Source of the DNA: an uncultured Arcanobacterium sp. | GTDB taxonomy: Bacteria > Actinomycetota > Actinomycetes > Actinomycetales > Actinomycetaceae | Direction: 5' to 3' | Assembly (NCBI GenBank): GCA_958428545.1 | Contig: CAUAGM010000002.1 | Coordinates: 190,936-254,935 of the forward strand | Length of the DNA stretch: 64,000 bases | Shown here: positions 7,856-16,998 of the stretch, one piece after another | Layout of the letters: each line of letters starts with the position of its first letter | Position numbering within the stretch: the stretch's first letter is position 1 | Translations under genes and position numbers: made by a program | Notes under the pieces: model-generated | Seen by the model: the letters and a program-made list of their open reading frames with translations, nothing else | The model's database searches: none | What the model was told of the DNA's origin: nothing

Positions 7856-8587
7856 TTAGAAAGCTTTCAGCAGATCTCGATTCAGCATGGAAATAAATTC
7901 ATGCGGAATCGACTTCGGGCATGCAGCAGCACATGCACCCGTATTGGTGCAGCCACCGAAACCCTCTTCATCGTGCTGATTAAGCATCTTCACAACACGC
8001 TCTTTACGCTCAGGAGCGCCCTGCGGTAAAAGACCGAGGTGCACAACTTTTGCAGAAGTAAAGAGCATTGCCGAACCATTCGGGCACGCTGCCACACATG
8101 CACCACAGCCGATGCACGCAGCAGCTTCAAAGCTCTTATCTGCGTCTTTCTTCGGCACTGGCACAGAGTGAGCATCTGGAGCTGCTCCCGTATTGACAGA
8201 AATATAACCGCCAGCCTGCACAATGCGATCCAGAGCAGTGCGATCCACGACGAGATCGCGCAACACAGGGAACGCGGTGGAACGCCATGGTTCGATAGTG
8301 ATCTTATCGCCGTCTTTGAAGGTGCGCATATGAAGCTGACACGTAGTCGTCACCTGCGGTCCGTGAGGATCGCCGTTAATAACCAAACCGCACATACCGC
8401 AGATACCTTCACGGCAGTCTGAGTCGAATGCCACCGGCTCTTTACCTTCATCGAAGAGTTCTTCGTTGAGTTGATCGAGCATCTCCAAAAATGAAGCGGT
8501 GGGATCAACATCGTTAATCGTATGCGTCTCGAAGTTTCCTTGAGCCTTCGGCCCAGCCTGACGCCAGTATTCCAATGTAATTTTCAC
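7856..8587 (-). CDS. sdhB: Succinate dehydrogenase/fumarate reductase iron-sulfur subunit
   Basis: Carries electrons from SdhA FAD to the membrane quinone site. The 243-residue protein has the [2Fe-2S] ligands C58, C63, C66 and C83 near the N terminus. The ferredoxin-like C-terminal domain has CIGCGACVAACP (C158, C161, C164, C168) and C213, C219, C223 for the [4Fe-4S] and [3Fe-4S] centres. The GTG start overlaps the sdhA stop by four bases (GTGA), indicating translational coupling. It is the last gene of sdhC-sdhA-sdhB and is followed by a hairpin. Confidence 0.96.
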   Translation of the reverse strand: MKITLEYWRQAGPKAQGNFETHTINDVDPTASFLEMLDQLNEELFDEGKEPVAFDSDCREGICGMCGLVINGDPHGPQVTTTCQLHMRTFKDGDKITIEPWRSTAFPVLRDLVVDRTALDRIVQAGGYISVNTGAAPDAHSVPVPKKDADKSFEAAACIGCGACVAACPNGSAMLFTSAKVVHLGLLPQGAPERKERVVKMLNQHDEEGFGGCTNTGACAAACPKSIPHEFISMLNRDLLKAF

Positions 8588-10554
8588 TTGTAACTCCGCT
8601 GCTTCATCTCGATGAATTCGTACTTAAGATCTTCTTTGTGCATGGTTGGCGGTTCATTTTCGCCGTTCCACTCCCACGCTGCCACATATGCGTAGTTGGC
8701 ATCGTCACGAAGTGCCTCGCCTTCTTCTGTCTGCGACTCAGCACGGAAATGACCACCGCAAGATTCTTTTCGATGCAATGCATCGATACACATCAGCTCG
8801 CCGAGTTCCATGAAATCAGCCACGCGCCCAGCTTTTTCAAGGCTCTGATTAAGCTCATCAGCCTTACCTGGCACCTTGACGTCTTTCCAGAAATCTGCAC
8901 GGAGTTTACGAATAAGTTTGATCGCCGTGCGCAAACCTTCTTCACTGCGCTCCATACCGCAGTACTCCCACATGATCTGCCCCAATTCCTTATGGAAGGA
9001 ATCCACAGAACGGCTGCCCTTGTTGGTGAGGAAATGCTGGATCTGATCCTTGACGCTCTTTTCAGCCTCTACAACAGCTGGATTATCAGCCGCAATCTTC
9101 GGGAAAGGCCCAGCAGCGAGGTAATCGTTGACAGTATTTGGAAGAACGAAATAACCATCGCTCAGACCCTGCATCAAAGCTGAAGCGCCAAGACGGTTTG
9201 CACCATGATCGGAGAAGTTTGCTTCACCAGCCACAAACAAACCAGGAATTGTGGACTGCAAATCGTAATCAACCCACAATCCACCCATTGTGTAGTGCAC
9301 AGCTGGATAGATACGCATAGGAACTTCGTAGGGGTTATCGCCCGTGATGCGCTCGTACATATCAAACAAGTTGCCATACTTTGCGGACACAACATCTTTA
9401 CCCATACGTTCGATAGCATCGGCGAAATCGAGATACACGCCACGCGCTACGCCGTCAATCTCTGGCCCTACGCCGCGACCTTCATCGCACATATTCTTAG
9501 CCTGACGCGATGCAATATCTCGAGGCACAAGGTTGCCGAACGACGGATAGATGCGCTCCAAGTAGTAATCGCGATCTTCTTCTGGAATATCGCGCGGATC
9601 TTTCCTGCAATCCTCCGCTTTCTTTGGCACCCAGATACGCCCATCGTTACGCAAAGATTCAGACATGAGCGTAAGTTTCGATTGGCTCGTCCCATGCTGA
9701 GGAATACACGTCGGGTGGATCTGCGTGAAACAAGGGTTGCCAAACAATGCACCCTTGCGATAGGCACGCCACACAGCAGAACCATTGCAGCCCATTGCAT
9801 TTGTGGAGAGGAAGAAGACGTTGCCATAACCACCCGTTGCAAGCACCACAGCATCTGCAATATGAGTCTCAATTTCACCAGTGACCATATCGCGCGCAAT
9901 AATGCCGCGAGCACGCCCATCTACCACAATAAGCTCGACCATTTCATGACGAGGGAAAAGCTCAACTGTACCAGCTTTAGCCTGGCGCATAAGAGCCTGA
10001 TAAGCACCAACCAAAAGCTGCTGCCCTGTCTGACCGCGAGCATAGAAGGTACGAGATACCTGCACGCCGCCGAAGGAACGGTTATCGAGCAAACCGCCGT
10101 ATTCACGAGCAAACGGCACGCCTTGAGCAACGCACTGATCAATAATATTTGGCGAAACCTCTGCCAAACGGTAGACGTTTGATTCGCGTGCGCGATAGTC
10201 GCCACCTTTAACGGTGTCGTAGAAAAGGCGATAGACCGAATCGTTATCGTTCTTGTAATTCTTCGCAGCATTGATACCGCCCTGTGCAGCAATCGAATGC
10301 GCACGGCGAGCCGAATCTTGGTAGAAGAACGCTTTTACGTTGTAGCCCTGCTCACCAAGAGAGGCAGCACCTGCACCACCTGCAAGACCAGTGCCAACAA
10401 CAATAATGGAAAGCTTGCGGCGATTGGCTGGATTGACCAATTTAGCCGAAAACTTACGACGCTCCCAACGGGTAGCGATATCACCATCTGGAGCCTTTGT
10501 ATCGGCGATAGGCGCACCCTCGCGATAAAGGCCGTCAATCAATGTTTCAGTCAT
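8584..10554 (-). CDS. sdhA: Succinate dehydrogenase/fumarate reductase flavoprotein subunit
   Basis: Oxidises succinate to fumarate at the cytoplasmic membrane face. The 656-residue protein has a dinucleotide-binding motif GTGLAGGAGAASLGEQGY near residue 53 and the FAD-attachment region HSIAAQGGINAA. Active-site segments HPTCIP, RDIASRQ and HYTMGGLWVDYD follow. Length and motif spelling fit the branch paired with a single five-helix cytochrome b558 subunit rather than the E. coli SdhCD type. It lies 21 bases after sdhC and overlaps sdhB. Confidence 0.96.
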   Translation of the reverse strand: MTETLIDGLYREGAPIADTKAPDGDIATRWERRKFSAKLVNPANRRKLSIIVVGTGLAGGAGAASLGEQGYNVKAFFYQDSARRAHSIAAQGGINAAKNYKNDNDSVYRLFYDTVKGGDYRARESNVYRLAEVSPNIIDQCVAQGVPFAREYGGLLDNRSFGGVQVSRTFYARGQTGQQLLVGAYQALMRQAKAGTVELFPRHEMVELIVVDGRARGIIARDMVTGEIETHIADAVVLATGGYGNVFFLSTNAMGCNGSAVWRAYRKGALFGNPCFTQIHPTCIPQHGTSQSKLTLMSESLRNDGRIWVPKKAEDCRKDPRDIPEEDRDYYLERIYPSFGNLVPRDIASRQAKNMCDEGRGVGPEIDGVARGVYLDFADAIERMGKDVVSAKYGNLFDMYERITGDNPYEVPMRIYPAVHYTMGGLWVDYDLQSTIPGLFVAGEANFSDHGANRLGASALMQGLSDGYFVLPNTVNDYLAAGPFPKIAADNPAVVEAEKSVKDQIQHFLTNKGSRSVDSFHKELGQIMWEYCGMERSEEGLRTAIKLIRKLRADFWKDVKVPGKADELNQSLEKAGRVADFMELGELMCIDALHRKESCGGHFRAESQTEEGEALRDDANYAYVAAWEWNGENEPPTMHKEDLKYEFIEMKQRSYK

Positions 10555-10575
10555 TTATTCAACTTCCTCATCTTC

Positions 10576-11334
10576 TTAGGCGGGATACCCAATGAAACCA
10601 AACAAAATTGCTGTTGGAGGAGCCATGAAGCCCACGACCAAGAGGATAGCGACCAGATCACCAGCCAGCTTAAAACCAAACTCGCGTGTACGCGTGAGCA
10701 AGCCAAGAGTCGCAAGAGCAGAGAAAATACCATGACGCACATGCAGCGCAATAGCAATAAGAGCAATCAGATAGAATGCCCACACCCACCACACATTAAA
10801 TGCGCTCACCATATTGGAATATGGATCTCCAGCGATATACTCACGATCACCTGGCGTCACTTTCAAAGCCGTAAACTGCAGAATATGGAATACAATCCAC
10901 ACAGCAATCACGAGACCGCCAAAACGCATAACCATCGCTTGGTAGGTACGCCCAGCACGAACTTTGGCACCCACATTGACTTTATAGCGCTCACGACCGC
11001 GAGCATCAGATCCACGTTTCCATAAAACAATCGCTGAATACATATGGAGCACAATGAACAGGAGCAAACCGATACGCATAATCCACACAACGCCACCGGC
11101 AGGAATAAGCGGATAAAGAATCGTATCCATGCTTCCATCTTCACGAACGTGCACAGTGCCTTGGAGCCAGTGCGCATAATGATTATAAGCCTCCTGGCCC
11201 ATAAACATCTTCAGATTCCCGTACATATGCACGAGAAGGAACAAAATAAAAAGCAAGCCAGTCACAGCCATGAGCACCTTTAGTGCAACAGTAGTCTTGC
11301 TGGCGCTCGGTTTCTTTAGAGTTGAGTTAGCCAC
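10576..11334 (-). CDS. sdhC: Succinate dehydrogenase cytochrome b558 subunit
   Basis: Membrane anchor that binds haem and quinone. The 252-residue protein has five hydrophobic helices. Histidines at 36 (LVHMYGN), 97 (VLHMYS), 150 (FHILQF) and 198 (ALHVRHG) are placed to ligate two b haems, as in the one-subunit b558 family. It is the first gene of sdhCAB. The start is GTG at 11334 with no ribosome site, and TAAATT lies six bases upstream, so a leaderless transcript is predicted. Confidence 0.94.
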   Translation of the reverse strand: MANSTLKKPSASKTTVALKVLMAVTGLLFILFLLVHMYGNLKMFMGQEAYNHYAHWLQGTVHVREDGSMDTILYPLIPAGGVVWIMRIGLLLFIVLHMYSAIVLWKRGSDARGRERYKVNVGAKVRAGRTYQAMVMRFGGLVIAVWIVFHILQFTALKVTPGDREYIAGDPYSNMVSAFNVWWVWAFYLIALIAIALHVRHGIFSALATLGLLTRTREFGFKLAGDLVAILLVVGFMAPPTAILFGFIGYPA

Positions 11335-11340
11335 ATATAG

Positions 11341-11346
11341 AATTTA
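11341..11346 (-). promoter_or_regulatory. Candidate leaderless -10 element of sdhCAB
   Basis: TAAATT on the minus strand is followed by six bases (CTATAT) and the GTG of sdhC. Confidence 0.5.
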
Positions 11347-11523
11347 TCAGAGATACGGGAGCAAAAATGGGAGACAACGCCTAAAAGACGCCATATTCTC
11401 ACCATTTCGGCATAGAGCGCGCGCGATCGGCGCAAAGAAACACTGCAAAACCGCATAATAACGCTACTTTTTTACTCTCGCCACATATACACCGCAATTG
11501 CGTGAGACTTTCGTTGTATAAAT

Positions 11524-12003
11524 TTATGAAGGGGCATCCCCTCTATCATCATTGAACGAACGCACCATCACAATAGCATCATCGTCAGAATAATAGCCCC
11601 GCCTGCGGCTCAACTCATTGAAACCAAGACTTCGATAGAGCTGCTGCGTACCCGTATCTGTAGCTCTAACTTCAAGCAATACACGCTCAGCTCCTGCCGA
11701 CCGCACTGCTGATACAAGATGAGTGACGAGCCGCCGAGCAATCCCCTGCCTGCGAAAATCTGGAGCAACCGAAACCGTGAGAATTTCTGCATCCCGTGCA
11801 CAGCGCGCTCCTGCAATCGCAATAATCTGAGGAAAAGACCTGATAGGGTCTGCTTCTCCTACACAAGCGACATATAGCCGGTCAGATGCAGACAACTCAT
11901 TTTCCCAAATTGCGCTCGACCAAGCGTCACGCCCAAAAATTCTGTGATCAAAATCGGCCAGATGCCCACTCCAACTTGCAGGAGGGGAGAAAAAATCACA
12001 CAT
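11524..12003 (-). CDS. rimI: RimI-like GNAT N-acetyltransferase
   Basis: 159-residue GNAT protein. Acetyl-CoA-binding motif A is VAPDFRRQGIARRL, followed by VLLEVRATD and the RimI-type C terminus LYRSLGFNELSRRRGYYSDDDAIVM. RimI acetylates ribosomal protein S18 in E. coli and acts more broadly in actinobacteria; the target here is inferred. It follows tsaB by eight bases and is the last gene of the glmS-to-rimI cluster. Confidence 0.9.
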   Translation of the reverse strand: MCDFFSPPASWSGHLADFDHRIFGRDAWSSAIWENELSASDRLYVACVGEADPIRSFPQIIAIAGARCARDAEILTVSVAPDFRRQGIARRLVTHLVSAVRSAGAERVLLEVRATDTGTQQLYRSLGFNELSRRRGYYSDDDAIVMVRSFNDDRGDAPS

Positions 12004-12011
12004 TTGCCCTA

Positions 12012-12731
12012 CTAGGCTTTATGCTCGTACGGATTTCCCTGCGCATGAGGCTGAGCATGCGCTCCTGCGTGCACGTCAGGGCGCCGTAAATAGAGTGGTT
12101 CACTCGAAAGATCAACGCTTTCACCAGCGTCACAGCGAGATTGCCGAGAAAGCAGTAAACGCACCCATACATCAGGACTGACCGTCACGATCTGCTCATC
12201 ATGCCCAAGATCACGATACAAACTCTCATCAGCTTGATGTTTCACCACAACTGCTGGCGCATCATCGAGCTTCTGCGCAAGAAGCTCTGGAGCAATAACT
12301 TCTGCTTCCGAAAGAATCTCAAGATCATCAGGCCCCATAGCACGCGCACGCAATGCATACAATTCCTTGCGGCGAGCATCAATGACTGGCACCACGATAT
12401 TTGCCCCAGCATCCACACCAGCTAAGGCGAGCACTTCCAAAGAACTCAACCCATAGAGCGGCACACCCCATACTGCTGCAAGAGTTCTCGCCGTCACTAA
12501 ACCTGCACGCAACCCCGTAAAAGCAGCTGGTCCTCTGCCTGCAATAATCGCATCAGCACGAGAAATATCGGCCACGCTCAGCGCCTCTTTCACCATCGGC
12601 GTCAGGTTCTCAGCATGGTGCCGAGTATCAGCAGAAGTGAGAAAAGCCAAAACTTTCAGCACGCCTGCACTCTTCGAAACAACGCCGATCTCAATTCCTG
12701 CCGATGTATCGATAGTCACATAAATAGCCAT
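12012..12731 (-). CDS. tsaB: tRNA threonylcarbamoyladenosine biosynthesis protein TsaB
   Basis: Inactive TsaD paralogue that dimerises with TsaD in the t6A complex. The 239-residue protein has the ASKHA start YVTIDTS, the ENLTPMVKEAL segment in the place of the TsaD metal site, and GRGPAAFTGLRAGLVTARTLA. GAGGA lies seven bases before the ATG. It is close to the upstream unknown membrane gene (three bases) and to rimI. Confidence 0.93.
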   Translation of the reverse strand: MAIYVTIDTSAGIEIGVVSKSAGVLKVLAFLTSADTRHHAENLTPMVKEALSVADISRADAIIAGRGPAAFTGLRAGLVTARTLAAVWGVPLYGLSSLEVLALAGVDAGANIVVPVIDARRKELYALRARAMGPDDLEILSEAEVIAPELLAQKLDDAPAVVVKHQADESLYRDLGHDEQIVTVSPDVWVRLLLSRQSRCDAGESVDLSSEPLYLRRPDVHAGAHAQPHAQGNPYEHKA

Positions 12732-12734
12732 TAT

Positions 12735-13661
12735 TTATTCCTCTTCCTCTTTAGATACACGCCGATATACATGAACTTTCCCTGATGCCTTTCCCAAACT
12801 CGGCACAGATTCTTTACTGCCATCTTCAACAACTGCAAACGAGCGCGTATTAGAATGCTCACAATTAGGCTCAGCCAATCGCTCAGCACGATCCCCCGCA
12901 TGATGCTGCTCCCAACGCAGCCACAGAAGCGACACCGTCATAAGGGCAACGATCAGCAGCGCAGTAACGACTATTCCTACTGGAGTGACCCGACGATCCT
13001 CGTGCGCCATTGCTTGAGAAGAATTTTCTAAACGTTCATTCTTTGCCGCATCGATACCTATGAGACGATCTCTTTGCACAAGAAAATCGTCAAGATTTAT
13101 TTCCCCAGCTACGATACGCTTTCCAACTTCTCCAACCTGGCTCACGAGATTATCATGCACAAAAAACCATGTGCGCAGCTGCGGATCAAAAACAAGAGAT
13201 TGAGGATCAGCCAATCCTTGCGCAATATCGCGAAGCAGTGCAGCGAGCGCAGCGTCATCCGTCACCTGCTCATCAGCAGAGCCTGAAGCAGAAAAATCTG
13301 CCCACAAAGCCCCAACATACTCCCCATCAGGAGCATTCAAAGAAGCAATCCACCAGTTACTTTCAGAAATCTTCGAAGTAGAGCCGCTATCGGCACTGAC
13401 AATCGCATTCACAGCACGCGGCCGCCCAATCTGCAGTGCAGCGACGTCATTTGCACTCATGCTAGGCAAATCTTTCGCAGCACGGGAAATCACCGCACTC
13501 AGCCCCTGCTCAGAAAACCACGCAGCGACCTCATCCCTAGACAATGCCCAGGCAGGCAGAGCACATATTCCCACACACATCACAAAAGCGCATGCGAAAG
13601 CCGCTATAGCAAAAAGTGCACGCAACAAACGCGAAGTGAAAAAAGAAATACTCATAGCCAT
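12735..13661 (-). CDS. Unrecognised secreted/membrane protein encoded within the tsa operon
   Basis: 308 residues with no family I recognise. Residues about 11-39 are a hydrophobic signal segment ending PAWA. Residues about 40-225 are predicted outside the membrane and include a paired Trp (SNWWIASLN) and WFFVHDN. Residues about 226-249 form a second membrane helix, followed by a charged cytoplasmic tail ending in EEEE. The ATG overlaps the tsaE stop (TAATG) and the gene ends three bases before tsaB, so it is co-translated with t6A genes. The topology (extracellular domain, single anchor) and membership of an operon of soluble enzymes are the only clues to its job. Confidence 0.8.
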   Translation of the reverse strand: MAMSISFFTSRLLRALFAIAAFACAFVMCVGICALPAWALSRDEVAAWFSEQGLSAVISRAAKDLPSMSANDVAALQIGRPRAVNAIVSADSGSTSKISESNWWIASLNAPDGEYVGALWADFSASGSADEQVTDDAALAALLRDIAQGLADPQSLVFDPQLRTWFFVHDNLVSQVGEVGKRIVAGEINLDDFLVQRDRLIGIDAAKNERLENSSQAMAHEDRRVTPVGIVVTALLIVALMTVSLLWLRWEQHHAGDRAERLAEPNCEHSNTRSFAVVEDGSKESVPSLGKASGKVHVYRRVSKEEEE

Positions 13662-14203
13662 TACACACTCTGCGCTAACAACTCTTGCACGACAGGAGAT
13701 GCTTGCACAGCAGAAGCAAGCTCATGTGAACGCGTACCGTAGGCCGTAAATATAAGCACACGCGGCGCATCATCGTAGAGGTCTTCTGGCTCTTCGCCCT
13801 CAGATCCTCCTTCTGGGCGTTTAATCGCAATTTCTAAGCGATCATCGCTCAATACCTCAGTTTTGCCAGCTCCCCATTCCACAACGGTGAGTGCTTCATC
13901 CAAAGTGGTATCGAGATCTAAAGCATCAAGTTCATCCATTGAATTCAAACGATAAGCATCCACATGAACGAGATCAAGACCTGTGCCGCAAGATATATGA
14001 CCGCGATGAATCTGTGCAATCACAAACGTGGGACTTTGCACTCTTCCCTGCACTCCCAGCGCCCGCGCAATTCCTTGAGTCATCGTAGTTTTCCCAGCAC
14101 CCAGCGGACCGTTTAACATCACTAAATCTCCTGGCTGAGCTGCCGCGCCGAGCGCTTCTCCTACTGCTTGAATAGCTTCGACTGTTGGCACAATTATCTG
14201 CAT
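13661..14203 (-). CDS. tsaE: tRNA threonylcarbamoyladenosine biosynthesis ATPase TsaE
   Basis: P-loop ATPase that drives turnover of the TsaBD complex. The 180-residue protein has Walker A GPLGAGKTT, then SPTFVIAQ, DAYRL and VVEWGAG, the usual TsaE motif order. The start at 14203 is chosen because it begins just before the conserved helix and has GAGAAG upstream. In-frame ATGs at 14224 and 14263 would overlap the alr end. An acidic insert (GGSEGEEPEDLYDD) lies before the last strand. It is coupled to the downstream membrane protein by TAATG. Confidence 0.92.
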   Translation of the reverse strand: MQIIVPTVEAIQAVGEALGAAAQPGDLVMLNGPLGAGKTTMTQGIARALGVQGRVQSPTFVIAQIHRGHISCGTGLDLVHVDAYRLNSMDELDALDLDTTLDEALTVVEWGAGKTEVLSDDRLEIAIKRPEGGSEGEEPEDLYDDAPRVLIFTAYGTRSHELASAVQASPVVQELLAQSV

Positions 14204-14213
14204 AATTTTCTTC

Positions 14214-15404
14214 TCATTCCTCATCATCACAATACTTATCATCGCAATACTCGCGAGGCACACGAATGCCGATCCTCGTGACTATTTCATATCCGATCGT
14301 CCCCGCATAGCTCCCCCAATCATCAGCGCTCGGCGAATCATTCTCTGCCCCAAATAACGTAACGGTATCTCCAGGGCGTGCCCCAGGAGCGTCAATCACA
14401 AACTGATCCATACAGACTCTCCCAATAATCGGACACCTCTGATTATTAAACTGCACATACGCACAATTACTTGCCGCTCGAGGAATACCATCTGCATACC
14501 CGAGGGGAATAGTTGCCAGATGAGCAGCAGCATCGGTATGAGCAGTATGCCCATAGCTCACCCCCGTATTTTGCGGCACGTCTCGCACAGACACCACAGA
14601 AGCTTCAAGACGCATCACAGGGTGAAGATCGAGTTCTGCCGCAGTTGCTACCTGCGGATTTGGACTCAGCCCATAGAGCATAATCCCCGGACGCACCATC
14701 GTATATCGCGTATGAGGATGCCAAATCATACCTGCCGACGCCGCTAAATGCACAAACTCAGGCTGAATACCAGCACTGCCCAAAATACCGCGCGCCTGCT
14801 CAAAAAGTTTGACCTGCTCAGCAGTCACCAGCGAATCCGGCTCATCAGCACACGCCAAATGACTCCACAATCCGATCACTTCAATGAGACCACTTTGCTC
14901 ATAATCCACAAGATTTCGGGCAAATTCTGGAAAATCGCAGATACTTACGCCGCCGCGAGCCATACCAGTATCAACTTCTATATGCACCCGCGCGGCTATC
15001 TCGCACTCAGCGCTCGCACGAGAAATTCGATCCAGCAATTCTACAGAACTCACCGTTAGATCAATGTTTAATTCAAGAGCCTCCGATAAAGGGGCATCTG
15101 GCTCTGCCATAAGGCTCAAAATATGCGTACCGTCACCAATTTTACGACGAAGTGCCATAGCCTCGCCCAGCTGTGCAATCCCAAGCCACTGCACGCCTTC
15201 AGCTTGTGCCCATCGAGCAATCTCTTCTGCCCCATGCCCATAAGCATCCGCTTTAACAACCGCCATTACCTCAGCATCACCAGCATATTCGCGAGCGCGC
15301 GCCAGATTATGGCAAAAAGCTGCACGGGAAATCTGAGCGCGCGAAGGATAGTATTCCTTAGAAGGAAATACATGAGCACTCGTAGAATGCTTACAGCTAG
15401 CCAT
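14214..15404 (-). CDS. alr: Alanine racemase
   Basis: PLP enzyme converting L- to D-alanine for peptidoglycan. The 396-residue protein has the PLP lysine in VVKADAYGHGA, the HIEVDTGMARGG segment and the second catalytic tyrosine in GVSYGHT. CMDQFVIDA follows in the C-terminal domain. The ATG at 15404 is preferred over 15419 because GAGGAG lies seven bases upstream of it, whereas the upstream ATG has its only purine tract too close. It follows nnr by 22 bases and lies just before tsaE, an order shared with mycobacteria. Confidence 0.95.
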   Translation of the reverse strand: MASCKHSTSAHVFPSKEYYPSRAQISRAAFCHNLARAREYAGDAEVMAVVKADAYGHGAEEIARWAQAEGVQWLGIAQLGEAMALRRKIGDGTHILSLMAEPDAPLSEALELNIDLTVSSVELLDRISRASAECEIAARVHIEVDTGMARGGVSICDFPEFARNLVDYEQSGLIEVIGLWSHLACADEPDSLVTAEQVKLFEQARGILGSAGIQPEFVHLAASAGMIWHPHTRYTMVRPGIMLYGLSPNPQVATAAELDLHPVMRLEASVVSVRDVPQNTGVSYGHTAHTDAAAHLATIPLGYADGIPRAASNCAYVQFNNQRCPIIGRVCMDQFVIDAPGARPGDTVTLFGAENDSPSADDWGSYAGTIGYEIVTRIGIRVPREYCDDKYCDDEE

Positions 15405-15426
15405 CACATCGCTCCTCATCTTCCTA

Positions 15427-16947
15427 CTAATAGTAAGACTCGTTGCCTAGGATTTTGAAAATCGTCTGCGCAATATGCTCAGCAACCTCTCCAGCCGTTA
15501 TAGGGCGCCCTACGAATCCATTCTTAACCTGAGCCGCATCTTGAGCGGCCTGTGCATGCACACAGCATGCACCAGCAGCCAGCCGAAGTACCAAATCACT
15601 ATGCTCTCCACGTGCCTGAATCTCGTCACCATACATCGCGAGCAGAGCACCTATCGTTCCAGCCAACACGTCTCCAGCACCTGCTGACGCTAGCCATCCA
15701 GGCGCTCCCCCTTGTGCATAGAGCGGCCCATGCGCAGCCGCAATAACATTGACAGCCCCTTTAAGTACAACCGTTGCGCCCGTGAGCGCAGCTGCGAGTC
15801 TTACTGCACGCGCTGGAGCAGCTTCAATATCAGAACGCGTAACATCTTCACCTCGCGCCCGAAGCAGTGCAGCTAACTCTCCTGCGTGAGGAGTTATCAC
15901 AACAGTTGATGGCACGTCACCATCATAAATTAGCTCTATTGCCCGAGCGTCGCACACAACTGGATACCCTTCAGCAAACGCATTGTGCAGTATTCGAGAT
16001 GCCTCATCGAGAGAATCTAAGCCAGATCCGAGTGCCCATGCCTGCACCTGCCCTGGTGCACATACGACATCTGGATAGGAAGTGACAACAGCGTCTACTT
16101 CACCCAGATAGCGCACCATACCTATGCCTACTGCGCGCGCTCCTGCCACACACAGCATCCCAGCTCCTGGGTATGTGCGAGAACCTGCCAGAATCCCCAA
16201 TACTCCGCGCGTATATTTATGGTCGTGACTTCCTGGAATTTTCCATAGATCACGCACATCAGCAGCAGTCAGGCTCACGAGCGCAGGATCGGCGCTAAGA
16301 TACGGCTCAAAACCAAGAGGAACCGTGACGATCCGCCCAGCATACTCACAGGCAGGCGGCAAATATAGCGCACGTTTGGCGGCGCCCATCGTCACCGTCA
16401 CATCCGCACACAAAGCAACTCCAGGCAGCGTGCCGTCATCAATTCCAACTCCTGACGGCACATCTACGGCCAGAACCCACGGCTGCACGGCACTGGAATA
16501 TCGAAGATGATTGAGCATACGAATAACGCCTGCAAGCGGCTCTCGAATCGCTCCGCGAGCGCCGATCCCCAGCAACCCGTCAATCCACACTCTACTTGCG
16601 CCAGCAATCTGCTCAAGGGAGGTCTTATCAGGATTGTGGATTATACGGACTCCAGCACGCTGAGCTGCCGAAAGCCCTGCCGCGTGAGGCTCTCCACAAC
16701 AGATCGCCGTCACCGCCAAACCGCGACGCGCTAAGGCAGCAGATGCATAAAGCGCGTCTGCCCCATTATTGCCTGCCCCTACAAGAGCCATGACCGTAGA
16801 ACCAGGAACTCGGCAATCCGCTGCTTTGAGATGACGGATTACCTCCATCGCAACCGCATAAGAAGCATGCTCCATTAAAGGCGCACCGAGATCGAGAAGC
16901 TGCTGCTCAGCTGCGCGTATATCATCAACCCGATAGGCTCGTTTCAT
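15427..16947 (-). CDS. nnr: Bifunctional NAD(P)H-hydrate repair enzyme (epimerase/dehydratase)
   Basis: Repairs hydrated NADH and NADPH. In the 506-residue protein the N-terminal YjeF_N epimerase domain (about residues 5-215) has GAGNNGADALYAS, and VLAVDVPSGV follows. The C-terminal ADP-dependent dehydratase domain (about 225-500) has the ribokinase-like anion hole GAGDVLAGTIGA. The ATG at 16947 begins the conserved MKRAYRVDDIR start; an in-frame GTG at 16968 would add seven residues. A -10-like TAAAAT lies seven bases upstream, so an internal promoter after glmS is possible. Confidence 0.94.
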   Translation of the reverse strand: MKRAYRVDDIRAAEQQLLDLGAPLMEHASYAVAMEVIRHLKAADCRVPGSTVMALVGAGNNGADALYASAALARRGLAVTAICCGEPHAAGLSAAQRAGVRIIHNPDKTSLEQIAGASRVWIDGLLGIGARGAIREPLAGVIRMLNHLRYSSAVQPWVLAVDVPSGVGIDDGTLPGVALCADVTVTMGAAKRALYLPPACEYAGRIVTVPLGFEPYLSADPALVSLTAADVRDLWKIPGSHDHKYTRGVLGILAGSRTYPGAGMLCVAGARAVGIGMVRYLGEVDAVVTSYPDVVCAPGQVQAWALGSGLDSLDEASRILHNAFAEGYPVVCDARAIELIYDGDVPSTVVITPHAGELAALLRARGEDVTRSDIEAAPARAVRLAAALTGATVVLKGAVNVIAAAHGPLYAQGGAPGWLASAGAGDVLAGTIGALLAMYGDEIQARGEHSDLVLRLAAGACCVHAQAAQDAAQVKNGFVGRPITAGEVAEHIAQTIFKILGNESYY

Positions 16948-16998
16948 AGCGCCTATTTTAGCTGGCACGCCGCGCGAATACTCTCAGTTTTGTTTTCT

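Noticed and set aside
9205..11025. Long plus-strand frames (325 and 242 codons) opposite sdhA and sdhC
   Set aside because: They are antisense shadows of strongly conserved genes; His/Thr/Ile-rich translation without any motif.
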